From Paraburkholderia metrosideri (lineage in GTDB: Bacteria > Pseudomonadota > Gammaproteobacteria > Burkholderiales > Burkholderiaceae): 64,000 nt of DNA. This document shows, in pieces, positions 53,785 to 62,110 of this stretch. The stretch is from the NCBI RefSeq assembly GCF_904848625.1, contig NZ_CAJHCP010000004.1:496001-560000 (forward strand). The letters are read 5' to 3'. The notes below the pieces were generated by a model. The model was not told the origin of the DNA and searched no databases. It saw only the letters and a list, made by a program, of their open reading frames with translations. How positions within the stretch are numbered: position 1 is the first letter of the stretch; each line of letters begins with the position of its first letter. Both the position numbers and the translations under genes were made by a program.

Positions 53785-54723
53785 TTATTCGACGGCGTGG
53801 ATATGCAGTTCCCGTGCGTACGCATCGAGCTTTGCCCCGACATGAGCCTTCAATGTCTCGACGAAATGCTTGATCTTCGCGTCGACGAGTTGGCGCGATA
53901 AGTACACCGCATACACGTTTCTCGCGTAAGTGTGAAATTCCGGCAGCACGCGAATGAGTGTGCCCGCGCGCAACGCGTCGATCGCAGAGAAACCCGCGAG
54001 GAGGCCAATTCCGGCACCTGCGTGCAAAGCGACGGACATGGCTTCCATGTCGTTCACGCCAAAGTGCGGCCCCGTAGGGCGAAATGTCACGCTTTCGCTC
54101 GCACTCTGAAGATGCCATTCGTCGGGCGCATAGTCGACGGTGGCAAGCAACACACAGTTGTGATCGGCGAGTTCCTCAGGCCGGGTGGGCGCAGGACGCT
54201 CAGCAAGATACTCGGGCGAAGCGACGAGCACACACTGGCTGGCGCCTATCTTCTGGCTCACATAGGCCGAATCGGGCAGCGTGCGAGCGACAACGATAGA
54301 CAGATCGAGTTGATCCTCCAGCAGGTTTGGCAGGCGTTGCGATAGCGATAGATCGACGGTGACGTCAGGAAACTCTTTGCGGTACGCGAGCACCGCCTCG
54401 GTGATGTGGGTCCGCCCGAGGCCTGGGACCGAGTGCACTCTCAGCCTGCCATGCGGTTCCGGCATCGCGTCTCGCGCTTCCGCTTCGGCATGTTCGAGAT
54501 CGACAAGAATCTCCGTGCAATGCTCATAGAAACGCCTGCCCGCATCCGTCACTGATATCTGCCGGGCGGAGCGTTGCAGCAGACGCGTATTGAGCGTCTC
54601 TTCCAGCGTAGACACCGCTTTTGAAACGTTCTCAACGGTTGAATCCAGGTGATTCGCCACCGCGAGGAAGCTGCCCATCTCGACTACTCGCGCGAACACC
54701 GACATGTTGTAAAACTTGTCCAT
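53785..54723 (-). CDS. LysR-family transcriptional regulator
   Basis: This 312-residue protein starts MDKFYNMSVFARVVEMGSFL and has the LysR winged helix (LDSTVENVSKAVSTLEETLNTRLLQRSARQISVTDAG) and an effector domain from about residue 90 (GRLRVHSVPGLGRTHI). The N-terminus (MDKFxxMxxFxxVVExGSF) fits the CrgA/DmlR-like subgroup that is abundant in Burkholderiaceae. Its target is unknown; the GST gene directly downstream is the obvious candidate. Confidence 0.88.
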   Translation of the reverse strand: MDKFYNMSVFARVVEMGSFLAVANHLDSTVENVSKAVSTLEETLNTRLLQRSARQISVTDAGRRFYEHCTEILVDLEHAEAEARDAMPEPHGRLRVHSVPGLGRTHITEAVLAYRKEFPDVTVDLSLSQRLPNLLEDQLDLSIVVARTLPDSAYVSQKIGASQCVLVASPEYLAERPAPTRPEELADHNCVLLATVDYAPDEWHLQSASESVTFRPTGPHFGVNDMEAMSVALHAGAGIGLLAGFSAIDALRAGTLIRVLPEFHTYARNVYAVYLSRQLVDAKIKHFVETLKAHVGAKLDAYARELHIHAVE

Positions 54724-55135
54724 TTCTACGCTCCTGTCGTTCTTTCATTTTTCTTTCGTTAGCGCGACACGTCTGCGGAATGCCCTATTCCCATGAAATG
54801 GCGCGGTGTGAAATGTTCAGGCCAAAACCAGACTGGCCCGAGGCAGGTAACGCCCGGGGAGCCTGCATGATGAATCTGACAGTTTCTTGTCGTCAAGCAT
54901 TCGTGGATGAAAGACGGCGCGGGGACCCGCTTTTTTTACTGGAACCGCCGGCTGCTTCTAGCTGCGCTTCTCGCTGGACTTCTTTACTGGCGCAGCACTC
55001 AGTTCAACCGGCCAACTGGCAGTCACCTGAGCAGACATCATTCACCCGTCGGGGCCTAACAATCCGGATAACTAAACTGGGCCATTCTCGTGAGCGCAAC
55101 CACCGACCGCCAATGGCGTTTATCGACTAACGCAG
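54724..55135. other. Intergenic region upstream of LysR gene
   Basis: These 412 bases separate the LysR start from the end of the diflavin reductase gene. A plus-strand frame from 54621 runs antisense out of the LysR gene and has no recognisable domain. The promoter of the LysR gene should lie here; I see no clear terminator for the operon ending at 55136. Confidence 0.4.
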
Positions 55136-56773
55136 TCAGTAAACGTCGCGCCGATATCGCCCTGCTTCGCGCAATCCGACCAGTTGCGCTTCGCCAAGAA
55201 TATCGATCAATGCAGCGTGCACCGTATGCGCCATCCGTTGCATGCTGCCGCATACATAGATCGACGCACCGTCCTGGACCCATTGCTGTAAATGTTCAGC
55301 CGCACTGCGCATCGCATCGTGCACGTAACGACATTCGCCGCCATCGCGCGACCATGCCTGGTCCAGTCGTTGAAGCACGCCTTCCGACTTCCATTGAGCG
55401 AGTTCGTGTGAATGAAACGCATCATGCGCAGCGCTCCGCTCGCCAACAATCAGCCAGTTTCGATAATGACCGCGCACCGCCCGGAGCTTCAGATGCGCAC
55501 GCAGGCCCGCGAGTCCGGTGCCCGCGCCAATGAGGATCAATGGCCGGTCGTCCGATGGCGGGTGAAAGCTGCGATTCGTGCGTAACCACACGCTGATCGA
55601 CGCACCTCGCGCGGCATGTTGCGTTAGCCAGCCTGAAGCGAGTCCGAGACCTACGCCATCGCGGGACGACGCGTCACGATAACGCGACTGTCGCACCAGC
55701 AATTCGAGCTGACCATCGGCCGGCAATGACGAAATCGAGTACTGCCGCGAAGGCAACGGGTCGAGCGAATCCAGAATGGTTTGAGGCGACTGCCCGCTCA
55801 ATGGGTCGACTATCGCCGGCAATACGCGAGTCGCGATGGCTTCGAAAAATGTCTTGCGCTCACCATCGCATTCGACAACAACGTCCTCGCGAACCGAGAG
55901 TCTTTGGATCCATCTCCGCACGACAATCTCAGGATGTGCTGGGCGAATCTCCGCAATATCGCCAGCCTGCCAGCTCAGCGCGGCCGGATCGGCGGGTTCA
56001 AGACAGACGTGAAACGCGGGCTCACCCGCGCTGCCAGGATTGAGCAACGTGCGCGAGTTCAGAATCCAGCGCGTAGGCGCACCGGGCACGAGCGTGTCGT
56101 TTTCGATACTGGCGGTCGGTGAAGAAACACACGTCTGCCACGATCGCAACGCAGCAGGGTCGCCCTCGTTCACTTCGATCAGGTCGAACAACGGCTCCGC
56201 GTGATGATTGCGCAGCCAGCGATCGAGCGCATGACCGAACGCGCAGAAGTCGTGATAACTTCGGTCCCCCAACGCGAGCACACCGTAGCGCAGACCTCGC
56301 AACGATGCCGTTGCATTCGCACACATCACGTTACGGACGAAGCTTGTGGCATGGTCGGGCGCATCGCCCTCACCGGTCGTACTGACGATGAAAAGCGCCC
56401 GACGATAGCGTGCGAGCGTTTCCAGGCTGAGTGCATCGAGCGGCTCAACGTGAACCACGTGATCCGCACGACTCAACAGTGTCGCGGTCTGTACTGCGAG
56501 TTGTTCGGCAAAGCCGGTCTGGCTTGCGTACGCGATCAGGGTGCCGGTCGCGTACGTTTCGTCATGTGTTGTTGCGCCGTACGCGATCGGAAGCGAGCGC
56601 TGGCGGTGTGCGCGAAGCACGCCAACGCACATCGCCAGATAAGCGACGATCACGCCGCTAGCCATCGTGAATCGCGTCGCGCCGAAATACGCGGTGCTCA
56701 CGCCGACCACAGCCAGCGCGCAACACATCACGTTAAACTTGGAAACGTCCGCGCGGGACACACGCCGCGTCAC
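55136..56773 (-). CDS. Membrane-anchored diflavin reductase (CysJ-like, PepSY-associated)
   Basis: This 545-residue protein has two TM segments at the N-terminus (about 14-30 and 36-52). A flavodoxin domain follows (LIAYASQTGFAEQLA at about 79-93 with the FMN phosphate loop, then STTGEGDAPDHA and LGDRSYHDFC). The ferredoxin-reductase-like part has FAD motif RQYSISS (about 344) and NADPH motifs IGAGTGLAGLR and YVCGSMQRM. It should pass electrons from NADPH through FAD and FMN to a membrane partner. It begins GTG at 56773, overlapping the ApbE stop (GTGA). Known relatives sit with PepSY membrane proteins in iron-related clusters, as here. Confidence 0.88.
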   Translation of the reverse strand: MTRRVSRADVSKFNVMCCALAVVGVSTAYFGATRFTMASGVIVAYLAMCVGVLRAHRQRSLPIAYGATTHDETYATGTLIAYASQTGFAEQLAVQTATLLSRADHVVHVEPLDALSLETLARYRRALFIVSTTGEGDAPDHATSFVRNVMCANATASLRGLRYGVLALGDRSYHDFCAFGHALDRWLRNHHAEPLFDLIEVNEGDPAALRSWQTCVSSPTASIENDTLVPGAPTRWILNSRTLLNPGSAGEPAFHVCLEPADPAALSWQAGDIAEIRPAHPEIVVRRWIQRLSVREDVVVECDGERKTFFEAIATRVLPAIVDPLSGQSPQTILDSLDPLPSRQYSISSLPADGQLELLVRQSRYRDASSRDGVGLGLASGWLTQHAARGASISVWLRTNRSFHPPSDDRPLILIGAGTGLAGLRAHLKLRAVRGHYRNWLIVGERSAAHDAFHSHELAQWKSEGVLQRLDQAWSRDGGECRYVHDAMRSAAEHLQQWVQDGASIYVCGSMQRMAHTVHAALIDILGEAQLVGLREAGRYRRDVY

Positions 56774-57888
56774 TCGAGCATCGCCGCATAGGCGGGACTG
56801 ACGACTTCGCTAAAGCCATCAACCGTACGCGTCACGAAGCGCGCGGCAAGCCGCTGCCTATGCGCGAACGTCATGCCGGCATCGGACCCGAGCACCATCA
56901 ACGCGGTCGAAAATGCGTCGGCGAGCAGGCATTCGCGATGCACCACGGTCACCGACGCCAACGCGTGATTCGCCGGATAACCGGTGCGTGGATCGATGGT
57001 ATGGGCGTAATGGCGCTGCGCATCGGGGTCGACGAAATAGCGGCGATAGTCACCCGAGGTGGCGACAGCAAGACCATGCAGAGCGATCAGATCGTGCGGC
57101 AGCCGCGCGTTACGAGACTCATGGCCCACGTCGGCATAAGGCGGCGTTTCAATTTCGACCCACCACGGCATGCCGTCAGGCTTCACTCCTTCGCCCCGCA
57201 ATTCGCCGCCAATTTCCACCAGATGATGAACGATGCCGATACGCGTCAGTGCTTCGCTGACAGCGTCGACCGCATAGCCCTTGGCGATCGCGCATAAATC
57301 GAACGACGCGCCGCCTGGCTGGCGTGCACGTTGTGTTGCGCGGTCCAACTCGATGCGCGTCCATCCGCAATGACGCCGGATCGCGTCGACTTCCTCGGTG
57401 CAGGGAGCACGTTCGCGTCGTCCTGGCGGACCGAAGCCCCATAGATTGATTAGTGGCCCAGCGCAGGGATCGAACGCGCCCCCTGTCAGACGCGCAACGT
57501 TCAACGCCGTTTCGACAACGTCGAAGCAGGCGCCCGGCAACGCGACCCAACTCCCTGCCGGCGCGCAATTGAAGCGGCTGATGTCGGAGTCCTCTCGCCA
57601 GTTGCTCATTTCCGCAATAACCGAGTCGAGCACTGAACGGATCGCGGCGTCGATCGTTTGGTCCTGATCGCGTATCAGGTCGATGGCGTTCTGACGGCAC
57701 TCCGCCGATCGAATCACGCACTGCGCGCTCCATGTCGTGCCCATCGTATCGCCGCCGAAGCAGGCTACACGCCCGCTGGCAGCGGTTGCGATGCCGCCGG
57801 GCACCAGTTGCGAAGGGACAAGAACACGCCGTTCACTATCGGCGACAATGGAATTGGCACTCTCTGCAGGTGACGCCGCAAGCTTCAT
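56770..57888 (-). CDS. apbE: ApbE-family FAD:protein FMN transferase
   Basis: This 372-residue protein has the ApbE pattern: DTMGTTWSAQC near residue 47, FDLCAIAKGYAVDAV, IGGELRGEG, HTIDPRTGYP and DAFSTALMVLG with the Mg-binding Asp and Thr. ApbE attaches FMN from FAD to a Thr of a target protein. The N-terminus (MKLAASPAESANSIVADSE) is not a recognisable signal peptide or lipobox, although most ApbE proteins act outside the cytoplasm; export may be lost or non-classical, or the start may be misjudged. ATG 57888 has AAGG upstream; TTG 57909 is the alternative. The likely substrate is the DUF2271 protein in the same operon. Confidence 0.9.
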   Translation of the reverse strand: MKLAASPAESANSIVADSERRVLVPSQLVPGGIATAASGRVACFGGDTMGTTWSAQCVIRSAECRQNAIDLIRDQDQTIDAAIRSVLDSVIAEMSNWREDSDISRFNCAPAGSWVALPGACFDVVETALNVARLTGGAFDPCAGPLINLWGFGPPGRRERAPCTEEVDAIRRHCGWTRIELDRATQRARQPGGASFDLCAIAKGYAVDAVSEALTRIGIVHHLVEIGGELRGEGVKPDGMPWWVEIETPPYADVGHESRNARLPHDLIALHGLAVATSGDYRRYFVDPDAQRHYAHTIDPRTGYPANHALASVTVVHRECLLADAFSTALMVLGSDAGMTFAHRQRLAARFVTRTVDGFSEVVSPAYAAMLE

Positions 57889-57909
57889 GGATAGGCCTTC
57901 CGCAAGCAA

Positions 57910-58731
57910 TTACTGTGGCAGCACTTCAAACGTCGCTGCGTAGTTCGCACGTCGCGACGTGGCATTCCTGATGCTCGTTTGCGAGTCCTGCACGCTGGCT
58001 TCCATCCAGTACATTCCCGCCGACGGCCATTTCACGTTGAAGCGCCCATCCGTATCGGTCGTCGCGGTCATCTCGCCAACCTGGTCGCGGTAGCGAATCC
58101 CACCGGGCACTACGGAGACCTTCACATTCGATGCCGGCTTGCCATCGAGCAGTAGACGAAAGCTGGCATCGGCACCCGCCACGAGATCGTTCGGATGGGT
58201 GATAGGCATCATTTCCAGACCATGCCCTGCAATTTTCAATGCGGTTGTGGTCGGTTTGCCGCGCGTGACAAACGACTCGACACGCGCGTCCGTTTGCGTG
58301 ACTTGAAGATTCTGCGCATCAGCGGGGACCTCTTTCGCAAAAGCCTGTTCGTTGCCGCGCCACCGACGCGTTTCGCCATTAAGCTTGTAGTTCGCAAACA
58401 GTCCGTGATTTTCGACGGCAATCTTGTACGTCCCTTCCTGTGTCAGATGCACGTCGAACACACTGCGATAACGGCCCGTGTTCGCGTTGTCCACTTTTAC
58501 TTGATTGCCGTCCGGCCCTGTGACGACGAGACCGTCGAGACGCAGCGGAAAGTTTTCGAAGTAGAAGAGATCGTTGGAAATGGCAGCATCTACGGTGACC
58601 CACGGATCGTTGCCCGACAGAACAGTCGCCGACGGCAACAACCACATGCGATGAGCGTGAGCGGCAAGCGGAGCAAGCGCCGACAACGCCAACGCGGACA
58701 CGACCGACAGTTTCTTCAGGGAGAGTTTCAT
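57910..58731 (-). CDS. DUF4198 periplasmic protein
   Basis: This 273-residue protein has a signal peptide ending AHAHR (mature start at about residue 26), followed by MWLLPSATVLSGNDPWVTVDAAISNDLFYFE, the characteristic DUF4198 N-terminus. Further on is FRLLLDGKPASNVKVSVVPGG, then RFNVKWPSAGMYWMEASVQD, an Ig/transthyretin-like fold. Family knowledge: DUF4198 proteins occur with TonB receptors and metal-uptake genes (some are called NikK/CbiK-like); the exact role is unclear. It lies between the DUF2271 and ApbE genes, 21 bp before the latter. ATG 58731 is chosen. Confidence 0.85.
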   Translation of the reverse strand: MKLSLKKLSVVSALALSALAPLAAHAHRMWLLPSATVLSGNDPWVTVDAAISNDLFYFENFPLRLDGLVVTGPDGNQVKVDNANTGRYRSVFDVHLTQEGTYKIAVENHGLFANYKLNGETRRWRGNEQAFAKEVPADAQNLQVTQTDARVESFVTRGKPTTTALKIAGHGLEMMPITHPNDLVAGADASFRLLLDGKPASNVKVSVVPGGIRYRDQVGEMTATTDTDGRFNVKWPSAGMYWMEASVQDSQTSIRNATSRRANYAATFEVLPQ

Positions 58732-58849
58732 CAACGCACCTATGCAGCGATAAGGATCAGGCGAAATCGCGCTGGTAAACAGGCGGGCGACCGTCGTGCG
58801 GCCGGTCCGGCTCGCACGACATCGGCACTGCGTGCAGCGCGAATGGGAA

Positions 58850-59374
58850 TCAGGGTTTGACGGTCAGCGTCACGGGGCCGAGTTCGTGATCGCCCTTCGT
58901 CTGGGATGTTTTCGCCGATGCGGGCGGCCACGTGAACGGCACCCGCACGAGTTCGCGACCGCCGACTTCGCGCGCGGCTTCGACCACCAGTTGATAGTCG
59001 CCGGCAGGCAGTTTGCCGAGCGGCGCTTTGCCATCGGCAAAACTGAGTACCTGCTCCCCTGGCGCGCGCGTCGCACCCGATACACCGTCCGCCGGCATCG
59101 TCATATCGCGACCCGCTTTACGCCACCATTGACGCATGTCCTTCAGCCACTTTGCGCCCTCGCCGTCTTTCTTCTTCTGGTCGTACCACACGACCAGCGT
59201 CGTCACAGGCGTCTGATCCGCCTTCTCGATCCACATGGACAGACAAGGCTTGTGATATTCCGCGACGTCGAGGTGCGGAATGTCGACCGTGACGTTCAAT
59301 TCTGCTGCGGCAGCAGCACCTGCCAGCGGCGCTGTAGCCAACCCCGTCAGCGTGACGGCGAGCAATCGACGCAT
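58850..59374 (-). CDS. DUF2271 periplasmic protein with flavinylation motif
   Basis: This 174-residue protein has a signal peptide (MRRLLAVTLTGLATAPLAGA, cleavage after about residue 24). The DUF2271 domain contains CLSMWIEKADQTPVTTLVVW, then WLKDMRQWWRKAG. At residues 96-102 it carries DGVSGAT, which fits the D-x-x-(S/T)-G-A-(S/T) pattern that ApbE modifies, with Thr102 as the expected FMN site. So it is likely a periplasmic covalent flavoprotein. An ATG at 59563 in the same frame lies inside the PepSY gene and is rejected. It starts 26 bp after the PepSY gene. Confidence 0.85.
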   Translation of the reverse strand: MRRLLAVTLTGLATAPLAGAAAAAELNVTVDIPHLDVAEYHKPCLSMWIEKADQTPVTTLVVWYDQKKKDGEGAKWLKDMRQWWRKAGRDMTMPADGVSGATRAPGEQVLSFADGKAPLGKLPAGDYQLVVEAAREVGGRELVRVPFTWPPASAKTSQTKGDHELGPVTLTVKP

Positions 59375-59400
59375 TGCAAACCTTTTCGGATATTGAATGA

Positions 59401-60051
59401 TTAGTGAATGAAGATGATCACCAGCAGCAGCGGTATGACGACACCCAGTCCGACCAGCGGCCAGGTCGCGCCCCGCTTGCGCGCATGCAGCTTCAGGAGA
59501 AAAAGCCCGGTAATGCTGAATACCAGGCACGCGAGCGCGAACGCATCGAGAAACAGACTCCACGCGCCACCTGTGTTGCGTCCTTTGTGCAAATCGTTCA
59601 GCCAGGAGATCCAGCCGCGCGTGGTCAATTCGTACTGCACGTCACCATTAGCGATATCTGCGCTGACCCAGGCGTCGCCGCCCGGTCTGGGCAGTGCGAT
59701 ATAGACCTCGTCGCCCGACCATTCCGCTGCATGGCCTTGCGTATCGATACCGAATTGATGGTCCAGAAACGTGGCTAATTCTGCAGGAATGCCCGCTCTC
59801 TCCCGATCAGGGATCTGGCTTATTTGATGCGCTATGTCGCCCGGAAGATGCGCGCTACGCCGTTCGACGACAGGGTGCGCCTCGATGCTGCCCGCGTGAT
59901 TCAACGTGAGTCCGGTGAACGCAAACAGCATCATGCCGATCAGGCAGATTGCCGAACTGATCCAGTGCCACCGATGCAGATGCTTAAGCCAGAATGCCCG
60001 GCGCTGCGGTGCTTCGACAGGCGTCACGCCCCCATTGAGTTGAGTTTCCAT
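59401..60051 (-). CDS. PepSY-domain membrane protein
   Basis: This 216-residue protein has a TM segment at about 30-50 preceded by LKHLHRWHWIS (a His pair that could bind haem), a periplasmic PepSY-like region with VYIALPRPGGDAWVSADIANGDV, WISWLNDLHKGRNTGGAW (another conserved His), and two C-terminal TM segments. PepSY_TM proteins are thought to carry electrons across the membrane, often for ferric reduction. It is the first gene of a five-gene minus-strand operon directly behind a Fur box, so it is predicted to be induced by iron shortage. Confidence 0.88.
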   Translation of the reverse strand: METQLNGGVTPVEAPQRRAFWLKHLHRWHWISSAICLIGMMLFAFTGLTLNHAGSIEAHPVVERRSAHLPGDIAHQISQIPDRERAGIPAELATFLDHQFGIDTQGHAAEWSGDEVYIALPRPGGDAWVSADIANGDVQYELTTRGWISWLNDLHKGRNTGGAWSLFLDAFALACLVFSITGLFLLKLHARKRGATWPLVGLGVVIPLLLVIIFIH

Positions 60052-60105
60052 CGTCCCGTTACTTACACCACTGTCCTTGTCGCGAACGTTTTTGCGTTAG
60101 GCGTG

Positions 60106-60124
60106 AATGATAATTGTTATCATT
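60106..60124 (-). promoter_or_regulatory. Fur box upstream of the PepSY operon
   Basis: AATGATAATTGTTATCATT is a 19-bp palindrome with 8 of 9 arm pairs, closely fitting the Fur consensus built from GATAAT units. It lies 55 bases before the PepSY start and after the MarR stop, so iron-loaded Fur should repress the operon. Confidence 0.85.
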
Positions 60125-60191
60125 TGCACAGACAAGACTGTAAGGTTACGGAATGTTTCAGTGAAGGATTTTGTAATAAAAATTGCGCGCG

Positions 60192-60692
60192 CTAGCCGGG
60201 CGACTTCGCGCCTTCGCGCTGAGCCGACGAGCGGAATGCATCGACCAGCTTGTCGACGATACGGTCGAGCGCCGCATGTTCGTCGTGACTGAGCACCGAT
60301 AACAACTCGGCTTCGAGTGCCTGCCCGAGTTCATCACTGGTCGCTCGCGTGCGTTTGCCCGCCGGCGTCGGCCACAACTGAAAATGCCGCGCGTCGTCTG
60401 GATGAATGGTCCGGCGCACCTGCTTACGCTCGATCAGATCGGCCATCAGCTTGGATAGCAGCGTCTTTTCGATCAGCGTTTGCTCTTTCACAGCGGTGGC
60501 CGTGATACCGGGCGCATCGCAGATGATCCTCAACACGCGCAACGAACGCACATCGAGACCGCACGCCGGTTTGTACACCGCATTGGCGCGGCTGATCATC
60601 TCGGTCTTGATCAGGTCCAGCTTGAACGTGAGGAAATGCGCAAACTTCATGTGTTCAGGGGCAACGCTGGTTTTCGGCTTGGCAGATGACAT
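60192..60692 (-). CDS. MarR-family transcriptional regulator
   Basis: This 166-residue protein has a MarR winged helix (LDVRSLRVLRIICDAPGITATAVKEQTLIEKTLLSKLMADLIERKQVRRTIHPDDAR split over residues 47-103) with the wing Asp-Asp-Ala-Arg, plus a C-terminal dimerisation helix. It is divergent from an M20 amidohydrolase gene, and a 19-bp dyad typical of MarR operators lies between them, so it probably represses itself and the amidohydrolase/transporter operon. It is upstream of the PepSY operon on the same strand, but a Fur box and 140 bp separate them. Confidence 0.87.
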   Translation of the reverse strand: MSSAKPKTSVAPEHMKFAHFLTFKLDLIKTEMISRANAVYKPACGLDVRSLRVLRIICDAPGITATAVKEQTLIEKTLLSKLMADLIERKQVRRTIHPDDARHFQLWPTPAGKRTRATSDELGQALEAELLSVLSHDEHAALDRIVDKLVDAFRSSAQREGAKSPG

Positions 60693-60819
60693 ACCGGCTC
60701 GGATTTCCCGGATCGGGTGAGAGGAGTGGAGTCGCCCAGGTACCGCATGACGCGACGCCCGGGAGAAATCAGATCATAGACGAATCTTTTTTGTCGCACT
60801 AACGTGTCCGTAAAATCAC

Positions 60820-60838
60820 TAGTTGAAAATTGCAACTA
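60820..60838. promoter_or_regulatory. MarR-type operator
   Basis: TAGTTGAAAATTGCAACTA has perfect 6-bp arms (TAGTTG/CAACTA) and 8 of 9 pairs around the centre, much like known MarR-family sites. It lies in the divergent region, 82 bases before the amidohydrolase start. Confidence 0.7.
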
Positions 60839-60919
60839 TTGAAGTATCTTCCTGAAACGGAATCGCGTCGCCCCGGCGAACGATGATTCCATTTTCCTCA
60901 TATTTCGAAGGATGCCGGC

Positions 60920-62074
60920 ATGCAGACAAATGTGGAATGGAATGCGCTCGCGGAATCGATGCGAACGTGGCGACGCAATATTCACCAGCATCCAGAACTG
61001 GGCTTTCACGAGCATCGCACCGCCGAAATGGTTGCGAGTCTGCTGAACAGTTGGGATATCGAGGTACAGACCGGTGTCGGCGGCACAGGGGTGGTCGGCA
61101 CTATTCGAGGCACCGGAGGCGCGGGTTTGTCGATCGGGCTGCGCGCGGACATGGACGCGCTGCCGATGCAGGAGAAGGGCACGGTTGCGCATCGCTCGAC
61201 ACATGACAACGTTTTCCACGGCTGTGGCCATGATGGCCATACGTCCATTCTGCTTGGCGTTGCAAAACAACTGTCGGAGAATCGCGCGTTTCGCGGCACC
61301 GTGCACCTGATTTTTCAACCGGCGGAAGAAACTCTGCGCGGCGGCTCCGAGATGATTCGCGATGGCCTTTTCGAGCGATTTCACTGCGACGAAATCTACG
61401 CGCTTCACAATAACAACGCGCTACCCGCCGGAAAGATCGGCGTTCGCAGCGGCGCTATTCTTTCCGCATGCGATCTCTTCAGCATCCGTGTTCAGGGCGT
61501 GGGCAGCCACGCTGCGATGCCGCACCGGTCGGTCGATCCATTGATGATTGGCGCGGCGATCGTGCAATCCATTCAAAGCATTGTCAGCCGCAATATCGAT
61601 CCGCTCGACACCGCCGTGGTCAGTGTCTGCAAGTTCAACGCGGGTACGGCGATCAATGTGATCCCGGATACAGCGCTACTCGAAGGAACGGTACGTACGC
61701 TATCGGTCTCAGCACAGGAACTGACGCTGACACGTCTGCGCGATATCTGCGACGGCGCTGCACGCATGTATGGCTGTACCGTCGAATTCGAACATCTGCA
61801 AAGTTCTCCGCCAACCGTCAACACGCCCGAGCAGACCGAGGTCGTGCGCGCCGCCGCGGAACATGTGCTGGGTGCGGACAACGTGATTCCCAATGTGGCG
61901 CCGTTGATGGCATCGGAAGATTTCGCGTTCATGCTGCAGCAACGCCCCGGTTCGTACTTCTTTCTCGGCCACGATGGTTTGACCTGCCATCATCCGGAAT
62001 TCGATTTCGACGACGACACTGCACCGGCAGGCGCCGCCGTGTTCCTCGAAATCGTGCGCAGCCGGCTGGGTTGA
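60920..62074 (+). CDS. M20-family amidohydrolase (hippurate hydrolase-like)
   Basis: This 384-residue metal-dependent peptidase-fold enzyme has the metal site in HGCGHDGH (Cys102, His104), Glu136-Glu137 in FQPAEE, His163 in ALHNNN, and a dimerisation domain around SHAAMPHRSVDP. Relatives hydrolyse N-acyl amino acids such as hippurate, N-acetylornithine-like amides or indole-acetyl amino acids. The usual ALHNxP segment reads ALHNNNALPAG, a small variation. It starts at ATG 60920 with AAGGATG upstream and is followed after 36 bp by an MHS transporter gene, so the pair imports and cleaves an amide. Confidence 0.9.
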   Translation: MQTNVEWNALAESMRTWRRNIHQHPELGFHEHRTAEMVASLLNSWDIEVQTGVGGTGVVGTIRGTGGAGLSIGLRADMDALPMQEKGTVAHRSTHDNVFHGCGHDGHTSILLGVAKQLSENRAFRGTVHLIFQPAEETLRGGSEMIRDGLFERFHCDEIYALHNNNALPAGKIGVRSGAILSACDLFSIRVQGVGSHAAMPHRSVDPLMIGAAIVQSIQSIVSRNIDPLDTAVVSVCKFNAGTAINVIPDTALLEGTVRTLSVSAQELTLTRLRDICDGAARMYGCTVEFEHLQSSPPTVNTPEQTEVVRAAAEHVLGADNVIPNVAPLMASEDFAFMLQQRPGSYFFLGHDGLTCHHPEFDFDDDTAPAGAAVFLEIVRSRLG

Positions 62075-62110
62075 ACTTGCGCGCCCACCACCCCATCAAG
62101 GAGAACAGCA

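Noticed and set aside
58850-59563. Longer DUF2271 protein starting at 59563
   Set aside because: The extension lies within the PepSY gene in another frame, and a signal peptide begins at the ATG at 59374.
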